Shown here piece after piece: positions 1 to 8,006 of a stretch of 64,000 bases of DNA. Source of the DNA: Ignavibacteriota bacterium. GTDB lineage: Bacteria; Bacteroidota; Ignavibacteria; UBA10030; UBA6906. The stretch spans positions 434,001-498,000 of the forward strand of contig JADJHP010000004.1 of assembly GCA_016707525.1 (NCBI GenBank). The letters are read 5' to 3'. The notes beneath the pieces were generated by a model. It searched no databases. It was not told the DNA's origin and saw only the letters and a list, made by a program, of their open reading frames with translations. The stretch's first letter is position 1; each line of letters begins with the position of its first letter. Made by a program: the position numbers and the translations under genes.

Positions 1-806
1 ACCCCCGCCGCACGTTCATAATTCCCCATCACCGCATAGCAGCGTCCGAGGTACTTGTGGAACACCATGTTGCCCGGGAAGCGGTCGTGCAGCGACTGCG
101 CGAGCGCCAGGGCTTTCGTGTAGTCGCGCTCGTACGAATAGTAGATCTGCAACAGGAAGTACGACGTCTCGACGGCGGCATACTTCGCTTTCTGGGACGC
201 GATGATGAGCTGCTCCAGGCCCTTCGCCCTGTCGCCCGCGGGCACGAACAGCATCAGCGGTTTCACCACGGGGTACTCGTTCGGTATCACCTCGGCGTAA
301 TAGTTGTAGATCCCCGTGCCAAGATAGATGTCATAGTTGCCCGGATCGAGCTCCGACGCCTTGCGCACCAACGGCAGGGCCTGCCGGCCGGCGTAGGCCG
401 CCTCCATCCATTCATCCCGGTGGAACCGTAACCTCCCCTCAAAACCAATGGCCCCGCCTTTGAAGAAGATCGCATCCACATCGTTCTCGTTCAGGTCAAG
501 CATCGAATCACAGATCGCCACAACATGATCCAGGTTGCGATAGAAGCGCTGATCGTACTGCTGATCGTCGATGTCGATCATGATCTTCCACCACAGCACC
601 ATCGCACGGAAGAAGTGGCCGGCGGGATGCGAGGGGCGGAGACGCACCAGGGTCGCAAAGTCCTGGTCCGCCGCCTCGAATTCGAGGTTATACACGTGCG
701 AGATCCCCCGCTGGACCGCGGCTTCGAACACCGAGTCCTTCGGCACCTGTCCGTTCGAACGGAACAGTGGGATCAGCAGGAGAAGCAACAGGAACCTGTA
801 CTTCAT
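1..806 (-). CDS. TPR-type exported protein, 3' end cut by window edge
   Basis: The open frame starts at the ATG at 804-806 and runs to the left edge without a stop, giving at least 268 residues. It begins with a short hydrophobic signal-like segment (MKYRFLLLLLLIPLF) and continues with helical, TPR-like sequence such as YYSYERDYTKALALAQSLHD and FHKYLGRCYAVMGNYERAAG. TPR proteins are protein-interaction scaffolds; no catalytic motif is visible. The start codon overlaps the stop of the upstream CPBP protease gene by four bases (ATGA), so the two are probably co-translated. It is the last gene visible in the minus-strand series that begins near 7821. Its specific role is unknown, and the missing C-terminus could hold further domains. 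Confidence 0.8.
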   Translation of the reverse strand, partial: MKYRFLLLLLLIPLFRSNGQVPKDSVFEAAVQRGISHVYNLEFEAADQDFATLVRLRPSHPAGHFFRAMVLWWKIMIDIDDQQYDQRFYRNLDHVVAICDSMLDLNENDVDAIFFKGGAIGFEGRLRFHRDEWMEAAYAGRQALPLVRKASELDPGNYDIYLGTGIYNYYAEVIPNEYPVVKPLMLFVPAGDRAKGLEQLIIASQKAKYAAVETSYFLLQIYYSYERDYTKALALAQSLHDRFPGNMVFHKYLGRCYAVMGNYERAAG

Positions 807-1744
807 GCAACGACTCCGTCCGTGGACGTTGCGCCCGCAGGCGGGACCGGCGGCAAGACATCCTCCACGGAGTCCAGCGTGATGATCCCCTCCGGAGCCG
901 CAAGATATCGGGATTTCAGGATATACCACGTTCCGAGGATCAACGCGAGCGTGGCCAGCACACTCCCTTCCGGTCCGAACGAACCACCGGTGATCCACTC
1001 CGGCCCTGCGACCGTCGCATTCCACAGCCGGTGCTCCGAGAACGTGATCCCGCTCGTCGGGAATCCATAGACCGTGGTCTGGGTGAAGTTCCACGCCATA
1101 TGCAACCCGAACGGCAGCCACAGGCTCCGGGTCTTCTGGTATGCGAACGACAGCCAGATCCCCGCGAGCACCACATTGGCTGTGCTGAGCGCATTCGCGT
1201 TGGGGTTGTTGATGTGTCCGACGCCGAAGATCGCGGACATGATCAGGATCGACGGCAGGACCGTGATCCCCTGCGACAGGGTCTGGAACACATAGCCACG
1301 GAACAGCACCTCTTCGCTTGCCGCGGCGAGGGAGAAGAACGCGACCGCATAGACCACAGTGAAGAAGATCTCCCCGAAAGAACGGTCGAGCCAGCCGACC
1401 CGTGCGTATCCCAGGGCCAGCAGCACGATGAAGATCCCGCTCATCATCAGGAACCCGATCAGAAACCCCATGCCGAGCTCGCGCACGGCACGGGGATGGA
1501 ACCAGAGTCCGATCGCCGCCAGGGGTTTCTGATTCACAAAGCGGACGATCACCCATGTCACGAACAGCACGGTGGAAAGCAGCAACAGGGCATCCACGAT
1601 ATCGCTGGCGAGCCCGGCCCACCGGGAAAGAGCGACCACACCCGAAGCCAGGAAGGCCGTTCCGATCAGGAACATCATGATCTTCCAACCGGAACGGACG
1701 TCGCCGTGCCGGGTCAGGAATACGTAGCGGATCGCGTCCTTCAT
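803..1744 (-). CDS. CPBP family intramembrane metalloprotease
   Basis: The 313-residue polytopic membrane protein carries the three CPBP (Rce1/Abi-like) motifs: EExxxR at Glu144-Glu145-Arg149 (ASEEVLFRGYVF), a FxxxH motif ending at His177 (IFGVGHINN) and a late His at 215 (FGLHMAWNF). Members cleave membrane-embedded or prenylated substrates, or act in bacteriocin immunity; the substrate here cannot be inferred. About seven to eight hydrophobic segments are present. The gene lies 11 bases after glyS and overlaps the following TPR gene by four bases, so it is part of a long operon. Confidence 0.9.
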   Translation of the reverse strand: MKDAIRYVFLTRHGDVRSGWKIMMFLIGTAFLASGVVALSRWAGLASDIVDALLLLSTVLFVTWVIVRFVNQKPLAAIGLWFHPRAVRELGMGFLIGFLMMSGIFIVLLALGYARVGWLDRSFGEIFFTVVYAVAFFSLAAASEEVLFRGYVFQTLSQGITVLPSILIMSAIFGVGHINNPNANALSTANVVLAGIWLSFAYQKTRSLWLPFGLHMAWNFTQTTVYGFPTSGITFSEHRLWNATVAGPEWITGGSFGPEGSVLATLALILGTWYILKSRYLAAPEGIITLDSVEDVLPPVPPAGATSTDGVVA

Positions 1745-1755
1745 GCGGCCGCCGC

Positions 1756-3105
1756 TCAGAAGCGTTCCCGCAGGTACGTCAGCAGCTGCGCCGCTGCCAC
1801 GCGCTCCTGCTTCATGGAATCGCGCTCACGCACGGTCACGGACTGGTCGGTCAGCGTCTGCGAATCCACCGTGATGCAGAACGGCGTACCGACCTCATCC
1901 TGGCGGCGGTAGCGCCGGCCCACGGCGCCGCTGTCGTCATAGAAGACGCGGAAGTGGGGCCGGAGCTCGGCCTCGATCTTCTTCGAGATCTCGGGCATCC
2001 CGTCGCGGTTGACCAGCGGGAAGATGGCGGCTTTCGTCGGCGCGAGCTTCGGATGCAATTTCATCACGACCCGGGTCTCGGTCTTCCCGTCCGCGGTCGG
2101 CGCTTCCTCTTCATTGTACGCATTCACCAGGAACGCCATGAACGAACGGCTTGCACCCGCGGAGGTCTCGATGATGAACGGGGTGAACTTCTCCTTCCCC
2201 TGCTCTTCAAAATACTTCATCGACTTGCCGGAGTACTTCTCGTGCTGTGTCAGATCGAAATCACTCCGGTTGTGGATGCCTTCGATCTCTCCCCACCCGA
2301 ACGGGAAGAGGTACTCGATATCGTAGGCGTCCTTGGCATAGTGGGCAAGCTTGTCGGGCTCGTGCTGGTGGAAGCGCAGCTTGTCCATGCCCATGCCGAG
2401 CCCCTGGAACCACGCGATGCGCTGCTCCTTCCAGTAATTGAACCACTCCACGTCGGAGCCGGGTTTCACGAAGAACTGCATCTCCATCTGCTCGAACTCG
2501 CGCGTGCGGAACAGGAAGTTCTTGGTGTTGATCTCGTTGCGGAACGCCTTGCCGATCTGCGCGATGCCGAACGGCACCTTCTGGCGCGAGGAGGCCTGCA
2601 CGTTCAGGAAGTTGACGAAGATCCCCTGCGCCGTTTCGGGGCGCAGATAGACCACGGCACCTGCATCTTCCACCGGGCCGACAAACGTCTTGAACATCAG
2701 GTTGAACTGGCGCGCTTCGGTGAACTTCCCTTCCGACTGGCATTTGTGCGCCTTGCGGCCCTTGTAGGCCGCGCTGCCGCACATCGCATCCTCGACCTGA
2801 TCCGCGCGGAAACGCGCCTTACACTCTTTGCAGTCCACCATCGGATCGGTGAAGTTCGCCACATGGCCCGACGCTTCCCAGACGGTCGGATGCATCAGGA
2901 TGGCGGCATCCAACCCTTCCACGTCTTCGCGGTAGGTCATCGCCTGCCACCACTGCTCCTTCACGTTCCGGAGCAATTCGACCCCCAGGGGGCCGTAATC
3001 CCAGCATCCGTTCAGGCCGCCGTAGATCTCGCTCGATTGAAAGACGAAGCCGCGCCGCTTCGCGAGCGACACGATCTTTTCCATGACGTCGGTGTTATTT
3101 GCCAT
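1756..3105 (-). CDS. glyS: Glycyl-tRNA synthetase, single-chain class II type
   Basis: This 449-residue enzyme charges tRNA-Gly with glycine in the cytoplasm. It is the homodimeric type, not the alpha2-beta2 type: the N-terminus has the RGFVFQSSEIYGGLNGCWDY segment and the WEASGHVANFTDPMVDC segment, followed by class II catalytic blocks (FRNEI, FLFRTREFEQMEMQFF) and a C-terminal anticodon-binding domain (residues about 350-449, including GAVGRRYRRQDEVGTP). Length fits the family. The first 11 bases overlap the end of the upstream gene for a small membrane protein, so translation may be coupled. Confidence 0.96.
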   Translation of the reverse strand: MANNTDVMEKIVSLAKRRGFVFQSSEIYGGLNGCWDYGPLGVELLRNVKEQWWQAMTYREDVEGLDAAILMHPTVWEASGHVANFTDPMVDCKECKARFRADQVEDAMCGSAAYKGRKAHKCQSEGKFTEARQFNLMFKTFVGPVEDAGAVVYLRPETAQGIFVNFLNVQASSRQKVPFGIAQIGKAFRNEINTKNFLFRTREFEQMEMQFFVKPGSDVEWFNYWKEQRIAWFQGLGMGMDKLRFHQHEPDKLAHYAKDAYDIEYLFPFGWGEIEGIHNRSDFDLTQHEKYSGKSMKYFEEQGKEKFTPFIIETSAGASRSFMAFLVNAYNEEEAPTADGKTETRVVMKLHPKLAPTKAAIFPLVNRDGMPEISKKIEAELRPHFRVFYDDSGAVGRRYRRQDEVGTPFCITVDSQTLTDQSVTVRERDSMKQERVAAAQLLTYLRERF

Positions 3106-3577
3106 GTTCCTTTCCTGCTTTCGTGGTTTCGTTCATGTCCAATATCACACTCAGAATCGTTTCCTCGTCCCGTACGACGTGGAGCGTCACGGTGCGGTCG
3201 TGTGTCCTCTCCGTCCCGACCACATGGGCACCCCAGGGCTCCACCTTTGCGTTGAGCGCATGGTTGAACTCGGCAGAGGAGAAATCCTTCGGCAACCGCA
3301 GCCGGTATTCGGTCCTGACCGGCCGACCGTTCCGGTCCTTCACGTCGCGCACTTTGAGCGACGCGGGCGGGACCCGGAACTCGGCACAGATGGCTTCAAG
3401 CCCACGGCGGATCTCAGCATCGCCCGGCGTTACCACCGGGGCAGCATTCTTCCGTGCCGGTTCACGCACGGTGGCGCTGCGCGGTGCAAGCACGACAGCG
3501 AGGAGGCCGAGCACCAGCGAGAGCACGGCAAGTCCTGCAACGATCACCACCCGGGACTTCTGCGACACTCCGAACAT
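3095..3577 (-). CDS. Small single-span membrane protein, unknown function
   Basis: I start this 160-residue protein at the ATG at 3577, because the hydrophobic segment GLAVLSLVLGLLAVVLA follows directly (residues about 13-29) and the open sequence further upstream runs into the enoyl-CoA hydratase gene. After the membrane anchor comes a soluble, probably periplasmic domain of about 125 residues with alternating charged strands (for example RTEYRLRLPKDFSSAEFN). I do not recognise the family. It sits 4 bases after the enoyl-CoA hydratase gene and overlaps glyS by 11 bases, so it is a true operon member. Confidence 0.7.
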   Translation of the reverse strand: MFGVSQKSRVVIVAGLAVLSLVLGLLAVVLAPRSATVREPARKNAAPVVTPGDAEIRRGLEAICAEFRVPPASLKVRDVKDRNGRPVRTEYRLRLPKDFSSAEFNHALNAKVEPWGAHVVGTERTHDRTVTLHVVRDEETILSVILDMNETTKAGKEHGK

Positions 3578-3581
3578 ATGA

Positions 3582-4364
3582 TCACGTATCCTTGAATGCC
3601 GGTGGGCGTTTCTCCAGGAAGGCACGCACGCCCTCTCTGCCATCTCCTGTCGCGCAGCTCGCACCGAACAGGGCCGCTTCAACCTTCATCCCGTCCGCCG
3701 GCGATCCCGATCCCGCTGCGTGCACCGCTTCGATCAACGCACGCACGGCCGGCCGACTCTTTCCGGCGAGCGTCCCTGCCATCTGGGACGCAGCAGCAGC
3801 AAGGTCGGCGTGCGGCACGACCATATTCACCAGCCCGATCCTGTGCGCCTCGTCGGCGGACACAGGCGCCCCCGTGAGCATCATCGCAAGCGCTCTGCCC
3901 TGTCCGATGAGCCGCGGCAACCGTTGCGTGCCGCCATAGCCCGGGATGATGCCGAGATTGATCTCCGGCTGGCCGAACCGCGCCTTGTCGGACGCTATCC
4001 GCAGCGTACAGGCGAGGGCAAGTTCGCACCCCCCGCCGAGCGCATAGCCGTTCACGGCCGCGATCACAGGCTTGCCGCACCGCTCGATGAGGTCGAACAC
4101 CGCCTGTCCCCCGCGCGAAAACGCTTCGCCGCTGTCTCTGTCAAGCGCCGTCAATTCTTCGATATCGGTCCCCGCAACGAACGACTTGTCGCCGGCACCC
4201 GTGATCACGATCGCACCCACCGCCGGATCATCGCGCAGCTCCGTCACGGCATCGTGCAATTCCTTCTTGGCCATGGCATTCAGCGCATTCAGCTTGTCGG
4301 GGCGGTTGATCGTGATCGTCCCGACGCCGTCGCGCACATCGATGAGAATCGTTGTGTACGCCAT
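3582..4364 (-). CDS. Enoyl-CoA hydratase (crotonase family)
   Basis: The 260-residue protein belongs to the crotonase superfamily and probably hydrates 2-enoyl-CoA. Visible hallmarks are the oxyanion-hole segments (FVAGTDIEE and NGYALGGGCELALAC) and the GQPEINLGIIPGYGGTQRLP block. Both glutamates needed for hydratase chemistry are present and 20 residues apart (Glu114 and Glu134), matching the spacing of rat Glu144/Glu164. This supports a real hydratase over an isomerase or a dead homologue. The start has a good ribosome site (GGAGGG). An AT-only-like inverted repeat lies just upstream at 4378-4416. The substrate chain length cannot be told. Confidence 0.92.
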   Translation of the reverse strand: MAYTTILIDVRDGVGTITINRPDKLNALNAMAKKELHDAVTELRDDPAVGAIVITGAGDKSFVAGTDIEELTALDRDSGEAFSRGGQAVFDLIERCGKPVIAAVNGYALGGGCELALACTLRIASDKARFGQPEINLGIIPGYGGTQRLPRLIGQGRALAMMLTGAPVSADEAHRIGLVNMVVPHADLAAAASQMAGTLAGKSRPAVRALIEAVHAAGSGSPADGMKVEAALFGASCATGDGREGVRAFLEKRPPAFKDT

Positions 4365-4377
4365 GCTTCACCCTCCT

Positions 4378-4416
4378 AATTAAGAATTAAGAATTCTTCG
4401 TTCTTAATTCTTAATT
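4378..4416. repeat. AT-rich perfect inverted repeat (hairpin)
   Basis: Two 16-base arms (AATTAAGAATTAAGAA at 4378-4393 and its exact reverse complement at 4401-4416) flank a 7-base loop. The arms hold only two G or C bases each, in a region that is otherwise G+C rich. The right arm ends on the first base of the nucleotidyltransferase stop codon and the left arm lies a few bases before the ribosome site of the enoyl-CoA hydratase gene. It could be a mobile REP-like element, an RNA stability or attenuation hairpin, or a weak terminator; it lacks the G+C stem of a classical terminator. Confidence 0.85.
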
Positions 4417-5479
4417 CATACGACTTCCACCCGGCTCTGATCCCCGATCAGAAACCTGTGCACGAGCGGCTTTCCTGTCGCCCTCACGATCTCCACATCG
4501 TTCCCGAGGATACTGCCTTCGAGCCGGATCCCGATGTCCATGATCTTGCAGTCGCGCAGGATGATGCTGTATTCGATCTCACTCTTGCGGACCGTAGTGT
4601 TGTTGCCGATGGACGAGAAGGGGCCGATGTACGCGTCCTCGATCACACAGCCCTCGCCGATGATCGCCGGCCCGCGCACGACGCTGTTGATCACCCGTGC
4701 GCCCTTCTCGATGATCACCTTGCCCGCGACCGCGGACCGCGCGTCCACATCGCCCTGGATGGACGGGATCAGATTATCCAGGACCAGCCGGTTGGCTTCC
4801 AGCAGATCATTCGGCTTTCCGGTATCCTTCCACCATCCGGTGATCTCGGTATAGCCGACCTTATACCCTTTGTCGATCAGATACTGATGCGCGTCCGAGA
4901 TCTCAAGTTCCCCGCGGGCGCTGGGTGCGATCGCCTTCACGGCCTCGAAGATGTGATGGTCGTACAGATAGATGCCGGCAACGGCATAGGAGCTCTTCGG
5001 CTTCGAGGGCTTCTCCTCGACCGCCACGATGCGGCCATCCTTGATCTCGGGCACACCGAAGCGTTCCGGATCCTGCACCTTCGCCAGCGTCAGAAAGCAA
5101 TTGCTGTTGCTCTTCTCGAAATCATCGATGAACCGCTTCACACCACCCACCACCATATTGTCGCCGAGGTAAAGATGAACCTGTCCTTCCCGATGAATCC
5201 TTCGGCGAGCGCAACAACCTGGGCGAGTCCGCCCGGGGTGAGTTGCGGAATGTAGGTGATATGCACCCCCCAGCGCGAGCCGTCTCCCATGGCGACCGGC
5301 ACTTCATCACTATCGGCGTTGATGACGATGCCGATCTCCTTGATCCCCGCCGCCGCCGCCGCTTCGACCGCATAGTGGAGGATGGGCTTATTGGCGATCG
5401 GAATGAGGTGCTTGTTCCGGGTATGGGTGATCGGACGCAGGCGTGTGCCACGCCCGCCGCTTGCGATGAGTGCTTTCAT
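4416..5479 (-). pseudogene. Long-form glucose-1-phosphate thymidylyltransferase-like gene with a frameshift
   Basis: Two adjoining reading frames together make a full-length (about 354 residues) nucleotidyltransferase of the RmlA long-form/StrD type. The first frame (5479 to about 5172) has the nucleotide-binding signature SGGRGTRLRPITHTRNKHLI. The second (to 4416) has the rest of the catalytic domain (GWWKDTGKPNDLLEANRL) and a C-terminal left-handed beta-helix. The expected join FIF-YLGDNMVVGGV is broken at the AAA run at 5171-5173 (plus strand): restoring one base restores the frame exactly. As written, translation stops after FIFTSATIWWWVV. This may be a sequencing or assembly error or a recent mutation. 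The enzyme would activate a sugar-1-phosphate for surface polysaccharide synthesis. Confidence 0.85.
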
Positions 5480-6414
5480 AGATGCTTCCTCTTCTGTCCT
5501 TTCAGTGGGAGATGGGGTTCAAGCAGACGAAGGAGCTCATCCTTCTGCGCCGGCGCAAGCGAACCGCTTCTGGTGGCGAGGCGGGTGGTTTCCAGCGACA
5601 CTGCTGCATAGAATGGGGTCAGGTCGGGCGCAAAGCGCTCCAGGGCATCGAGATGACGTGCAACGGTTTCGACCCCGCCCCGCGCGATGGGTCCCGTGAG
5701 CGCAACTTCGGGCGTCGCCGCCCGTGCGTTGCCGATACTCCCCATGATGATCGGGAAATAGATGCTCATCCAATCCGTGCCCTCCGGCGCGAATGTCGAC
5801 GACATCTGGCGGAGGACGCCGAAGAGTGTGGTGAGATGGTTCGATGCGACCACGGCGGCTGCGTGATAGAATTCGCGCATCGCCGGAGGCACCTCGATCA
5901 CATAGCCTTTCAGCGCACGGGCCAGCGCATAGGCCGCGCGCACACCCGCCGCCGCACCATCCACACCATAATAGATGCCCCGGATGTTCGGGACGATATC
6001 TTCAAACGGGAACGTGCGGGGAAATGCCTGGATCGGATGGAACGAAAAGACTGTCGCACCCTTCGCCTTCACCGGATCCAGGACCGACGCTGTCAACATG
6101 CCGCTTGCATGACAGACCGCAACGCCTTTGAAGTCGCGATCGAGCCGGGCCAGAGCACGAACCACATCGGCCACGGCCCCGTGAGGGGTGGTGATGAGGA
6201 TCAGATTGATCGTGGCGGGGATCGCCGCAAGTTCCGTCCCGGCGTTGTCACAACCGATGAATTCCGCGGATGTGCGGGCGGATCGTGATGTGCGGGAGAT
6301 GACGCAGGAGACCCGGTGCCCCTGCTCGACCAGGACGCGGCCGAGCGAGGTGCCGACCTTCCCACCGCCGATGATCGCGGCGTCCCAGTGTTCCGGAGTT
6401 TTAGTTCTTCCCAT
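5476..6414 (-). CDS. Rossmann-like / DUF2520 protein (putative dehydrogenase)
   Basis: The 312-residue protein has an N-terminal nucleotide-binding fold (AAIIGGGKVGTSLGRVL, residues about 12-28) followed by VCHASGML and FSFHPIQAFP, typical of DUF2520 proteins, and an all-helical C-terminal domain (YHAAAVVASNHLTTLF onward) like that of 6-phosphogluconate-dehydrogenase-type reductases. Such proteins are annotated as putative NADP oxidoreductases, but the substrate is not known. It overlaps the nucleotidyltransferase gene by four bases (ATGA) and the MEMO1-like gene by 14 bases, which suggests close co-expression with the AmmeMemo pair. Confidence 0.88.
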   Translation of the reverse strand: MGRTKTPEHWDAAIIGGGKVGTSLGRVLVEQGHRVSCVISRTSRSARTSAEFIGCDNAGTELAAIPATINLILITTPHGAVADVVRALARLDRDFKGVAVCHASGMLTASVLDPVKAKGATVFSFHPIQAFPRTFPFEDIVPNIRGIYYGVDGAAAGVRAAYALARALKGYVIEVPPAMREFYHAAAVVASNHLTTLFGVLRQMSSTFAPEGTDWMSIYFPIIMGSIGNARAATPEVALTGPIARGGVETVARHLDALERFAPDLTPFYAAVSLETTRLATRSGSLAPAQKDELLRLLEPHLPLKGQKRKHL

Positions 6415-7243
6415 GGTCTTCGATGTCCTGGATCACTGCTGACAGATAGCCAACGACACTTTGATGGTCCCCGGTGATCATGCCTGAATGCGACCGCGAG
6501 AGAACGGTCGGGGTACGCGCACCCAGCATGTCACATGCCTTCAACACCGCCGCCACCGGCCCGCCACCGCACGCTTCCGCCGTCCCTGCTTCGAGGTCCA
6601 GCATCAACCGCGCGGGATCGAACGCCTGGATGTCCGCCGCGACCACATCATCCAGCCGCTGCGCAACATCGGCGGCCGAGAAATGCGAGAGGTCCGTGCT
6701 CGCAACAAGGAGCGCGTCGGTTCCCCGGCAGAGCGTCGCGAGTGCAGCACCGAGAGCAAAACAGTGTTCCTGCGACTGGTTGCCGATCACCAGCGGGAGC
6801 AGAGCAAATTCCCCAAGGGCGCACTGGAGGAATGGCAACTGGACCTCCAGAGCGTGTTCGGTCCCGTGCCCCTTCATCGAGACCAGGATCCCGGGCATCA
6901 CTTCTGCAAGCCGGGAGCGCATTCCGGCTGCGACCGGGACCTCACCGAGCGGGGTGACATATGCATCACCCGGATACACGGAGATCCCGTCAAAGAATTC
7001 ACGATGGCTGGGTGACACGACCACCACGACGCTCCGTTCGGTTCCGCGGAGCTGCGCATAGGCGGCTGCCGCGGTCTCACCGGAATAGACATACCCTGCA
7101 TGCGGCGCGATGAGTCCGATGATGTTCCCCGGTCCGATGCCGATGGACACGCCGTCCAGCAACCCGCGCACCGTCTGTTCGAGTTCCTCCGCATCCGAAG
7201 GATAGAACATGCCCGCCACGGCGGGCTTGCGCACACGTTTCAT
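6401..7243 (-). CDS. amrB: AmmeMemoRadiSam system protein B (MEMO1 family)
   Basis: The 280-residue protein is a full-length MEMO1 homologue. The likely metal-site residues are all present: His48 (APHAGYVYSG), His80 (SPSHREF) and Cys225 (EACGGGPV), with Asp184 and His187 (STDLSHF). Eukaryotic MEMO1 binds metal; the bacterial function is not established. It is encoded together with the AMMECR1 homologue (ATGA overlap at 7240-7243), the usual AmmeMemoRadiSam order. The third partner, a radical SAM protein, is not adjacent and I do not see it in this window. The hemW gene at 47036 is a different radical SAM family. Confidence 0.92.
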   Translation of the reverse strand: MKRVRKPAVAGMFYPSDAEELEQTVRGLLDGVSIGIGPGNIIGLIAPHAGYVYSGETAAAAYAQLRGTERSVVVVVSPSHREFFDGISVYPGDAYVTPLGEVPVAAGMRSRLAEVMPGILVSMKGHGTEHALEVQLPFLQCALGEFALLPLVIGNQSQEHCFALGAALATLCRGTDALLVASTDLSHFSAADVAQRLDDVVAADIQAFDPARLMLDLEAGTAEACGGGPVAAVLKACDMLGARTPTVLSRSHSGMITGDHQSVVGYLSAVIQDIEDHGKN

Positions 7244-7821
7244 TGTGCTCCCCCGGCGGGCGCCTCAGCGAACACTTCTGCGCTGAAGGCCTCGATCACC
7301 GCCCCTGGGTCGCGCCACGCACCTACGGGGAGCCCGGCCTTGCGGCAGGTATTCTCGAGGAACTCCTCTACGCCCCAGCCGTATTCCGTGGCGACCTGTG
7401 GGAGCAGGAGGCCACGGCGGCCGCGGCATTGGATGACGAGGCCGTCCCTGCCGATCATGATCTCCTCAGGCGAGGTGATACGCCGCATGGGTGTCAGGAC
7501 CGAGACCTCGATCTGCACCCGGGGCAATTCCCCGGGTGCAAGTGGTTCGAATCGCGGATCACCGAACGCAGCCTTGCGCGCGACCTCTTCCACCGCGGTG
7601 CGCACCGGACCGGGATATTCAATGTACCCGATACACCCCCGGAGGTCGCCCTCGATGCGCAGCGTAACGAAAGCACCGCCTGTCTGATCGACCGGTTCCT
7701 CGAGTTTCACCTCACCCACGCGCCCTTCCTCGACCGGCCCCCGGTGGCGCTTCGCCATTTCCCGGGCGATCGATCCTCGTGCAACCCGGAGCAGCAACCG
7801 CTGTTGTGCTTGTGAAAGCAT
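7240..7821 (-). CDS. amrA: AmmeMemoRadiSam system protein A (AMMECR1 domain)
   Basis: The 193-residue protein matches the AMMECR1 family: it has the LRGCIGYIEYPGPVRTAVEE block near the middle, followed by PRFEPLAPGELPRVQIEVSV and LPQVATEYGW near the C-terminus. The fold is conserved in all domains of life, but the activity remains uncertain. It is the first gene of the long minus-strand series and overlaps the MEMO1-like gene by four bases. A possible promoter lies 27 bases upstream. The ATG at 7819-7821 has a modest GGGAG ribosome site. Confidence 0.92.
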   Translation of the reverse strand: MLSQAQQRLLLRVARGSIAREMAKRHRGPVEEGRVGEVKLEEPVDQTGGAFVTLRIEGDLRGCIGYIEYPGPVRTAVEEVARKAAFGDPRFEPLAPGELPRVQIEVSVLTPMRRITSPEEIMIGRDGLVIQCRGRRGLLLPQVATEYGWGVEEFLENTCRKAGLPVGAWRDPGAVIEAFSAEVFAEAPAGGAQ

Positions 7822-7847
7822 GGGATTTGAACTCCCGCTAACTCAGT

Positions 7848-7876
7848 AACGTAATCAAATCGTCTCAGACTATCAA
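7848..7876 (-). promoter_or_regulatory. Possible promoter of the AmmeMemo operon
   Basis: On the minus strand TTGATA (-35) and TACGTT (-10) are 17 bases apart and end 26 bases before the amrA start codon. The -35 box is good and the -10 box is weak. Spacing agrees with the other promoters in this window. Confidence 0.35.
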
Positions 7877-7962
7877 GGAAGGGATCAGCAGGAACAGCGT
7901 AAATCCGGCATTTCAGAGGGGTTCCGGGCTCCCGGGAGTCCAGCTTGCTTCTCAGAGCATGC

Positions 7963-7991
7963 TTGACTACATTTTTTCTTTCCATAACAAT
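7963..7991 (+). promoter_or_regulatory. Possible promoter of glmM
   Basis: TTGACT is followed after 17 bases by AACAAT, a fair -10 box. Transcription would start near 7998, just before the ribosome site (GGGGACGG) and the ATG at 8007. The intergenic stretch 7822-8006 therefore holds two divergent promoters. Confidence 0.4.
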
Positions 7992-8006
7992 CGGGGACGG
8001 AAAATC

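Noticed and set aside
7820..7846. A tRNA T-arm-like sequence (minus strand GTTCAAATCCC) next to the amrA start
   Set aside because: The flanking bases do not form a five-bp T stem, and no acceptor or anticodon stem can be folded around it; it overlaps the amrA start codon.
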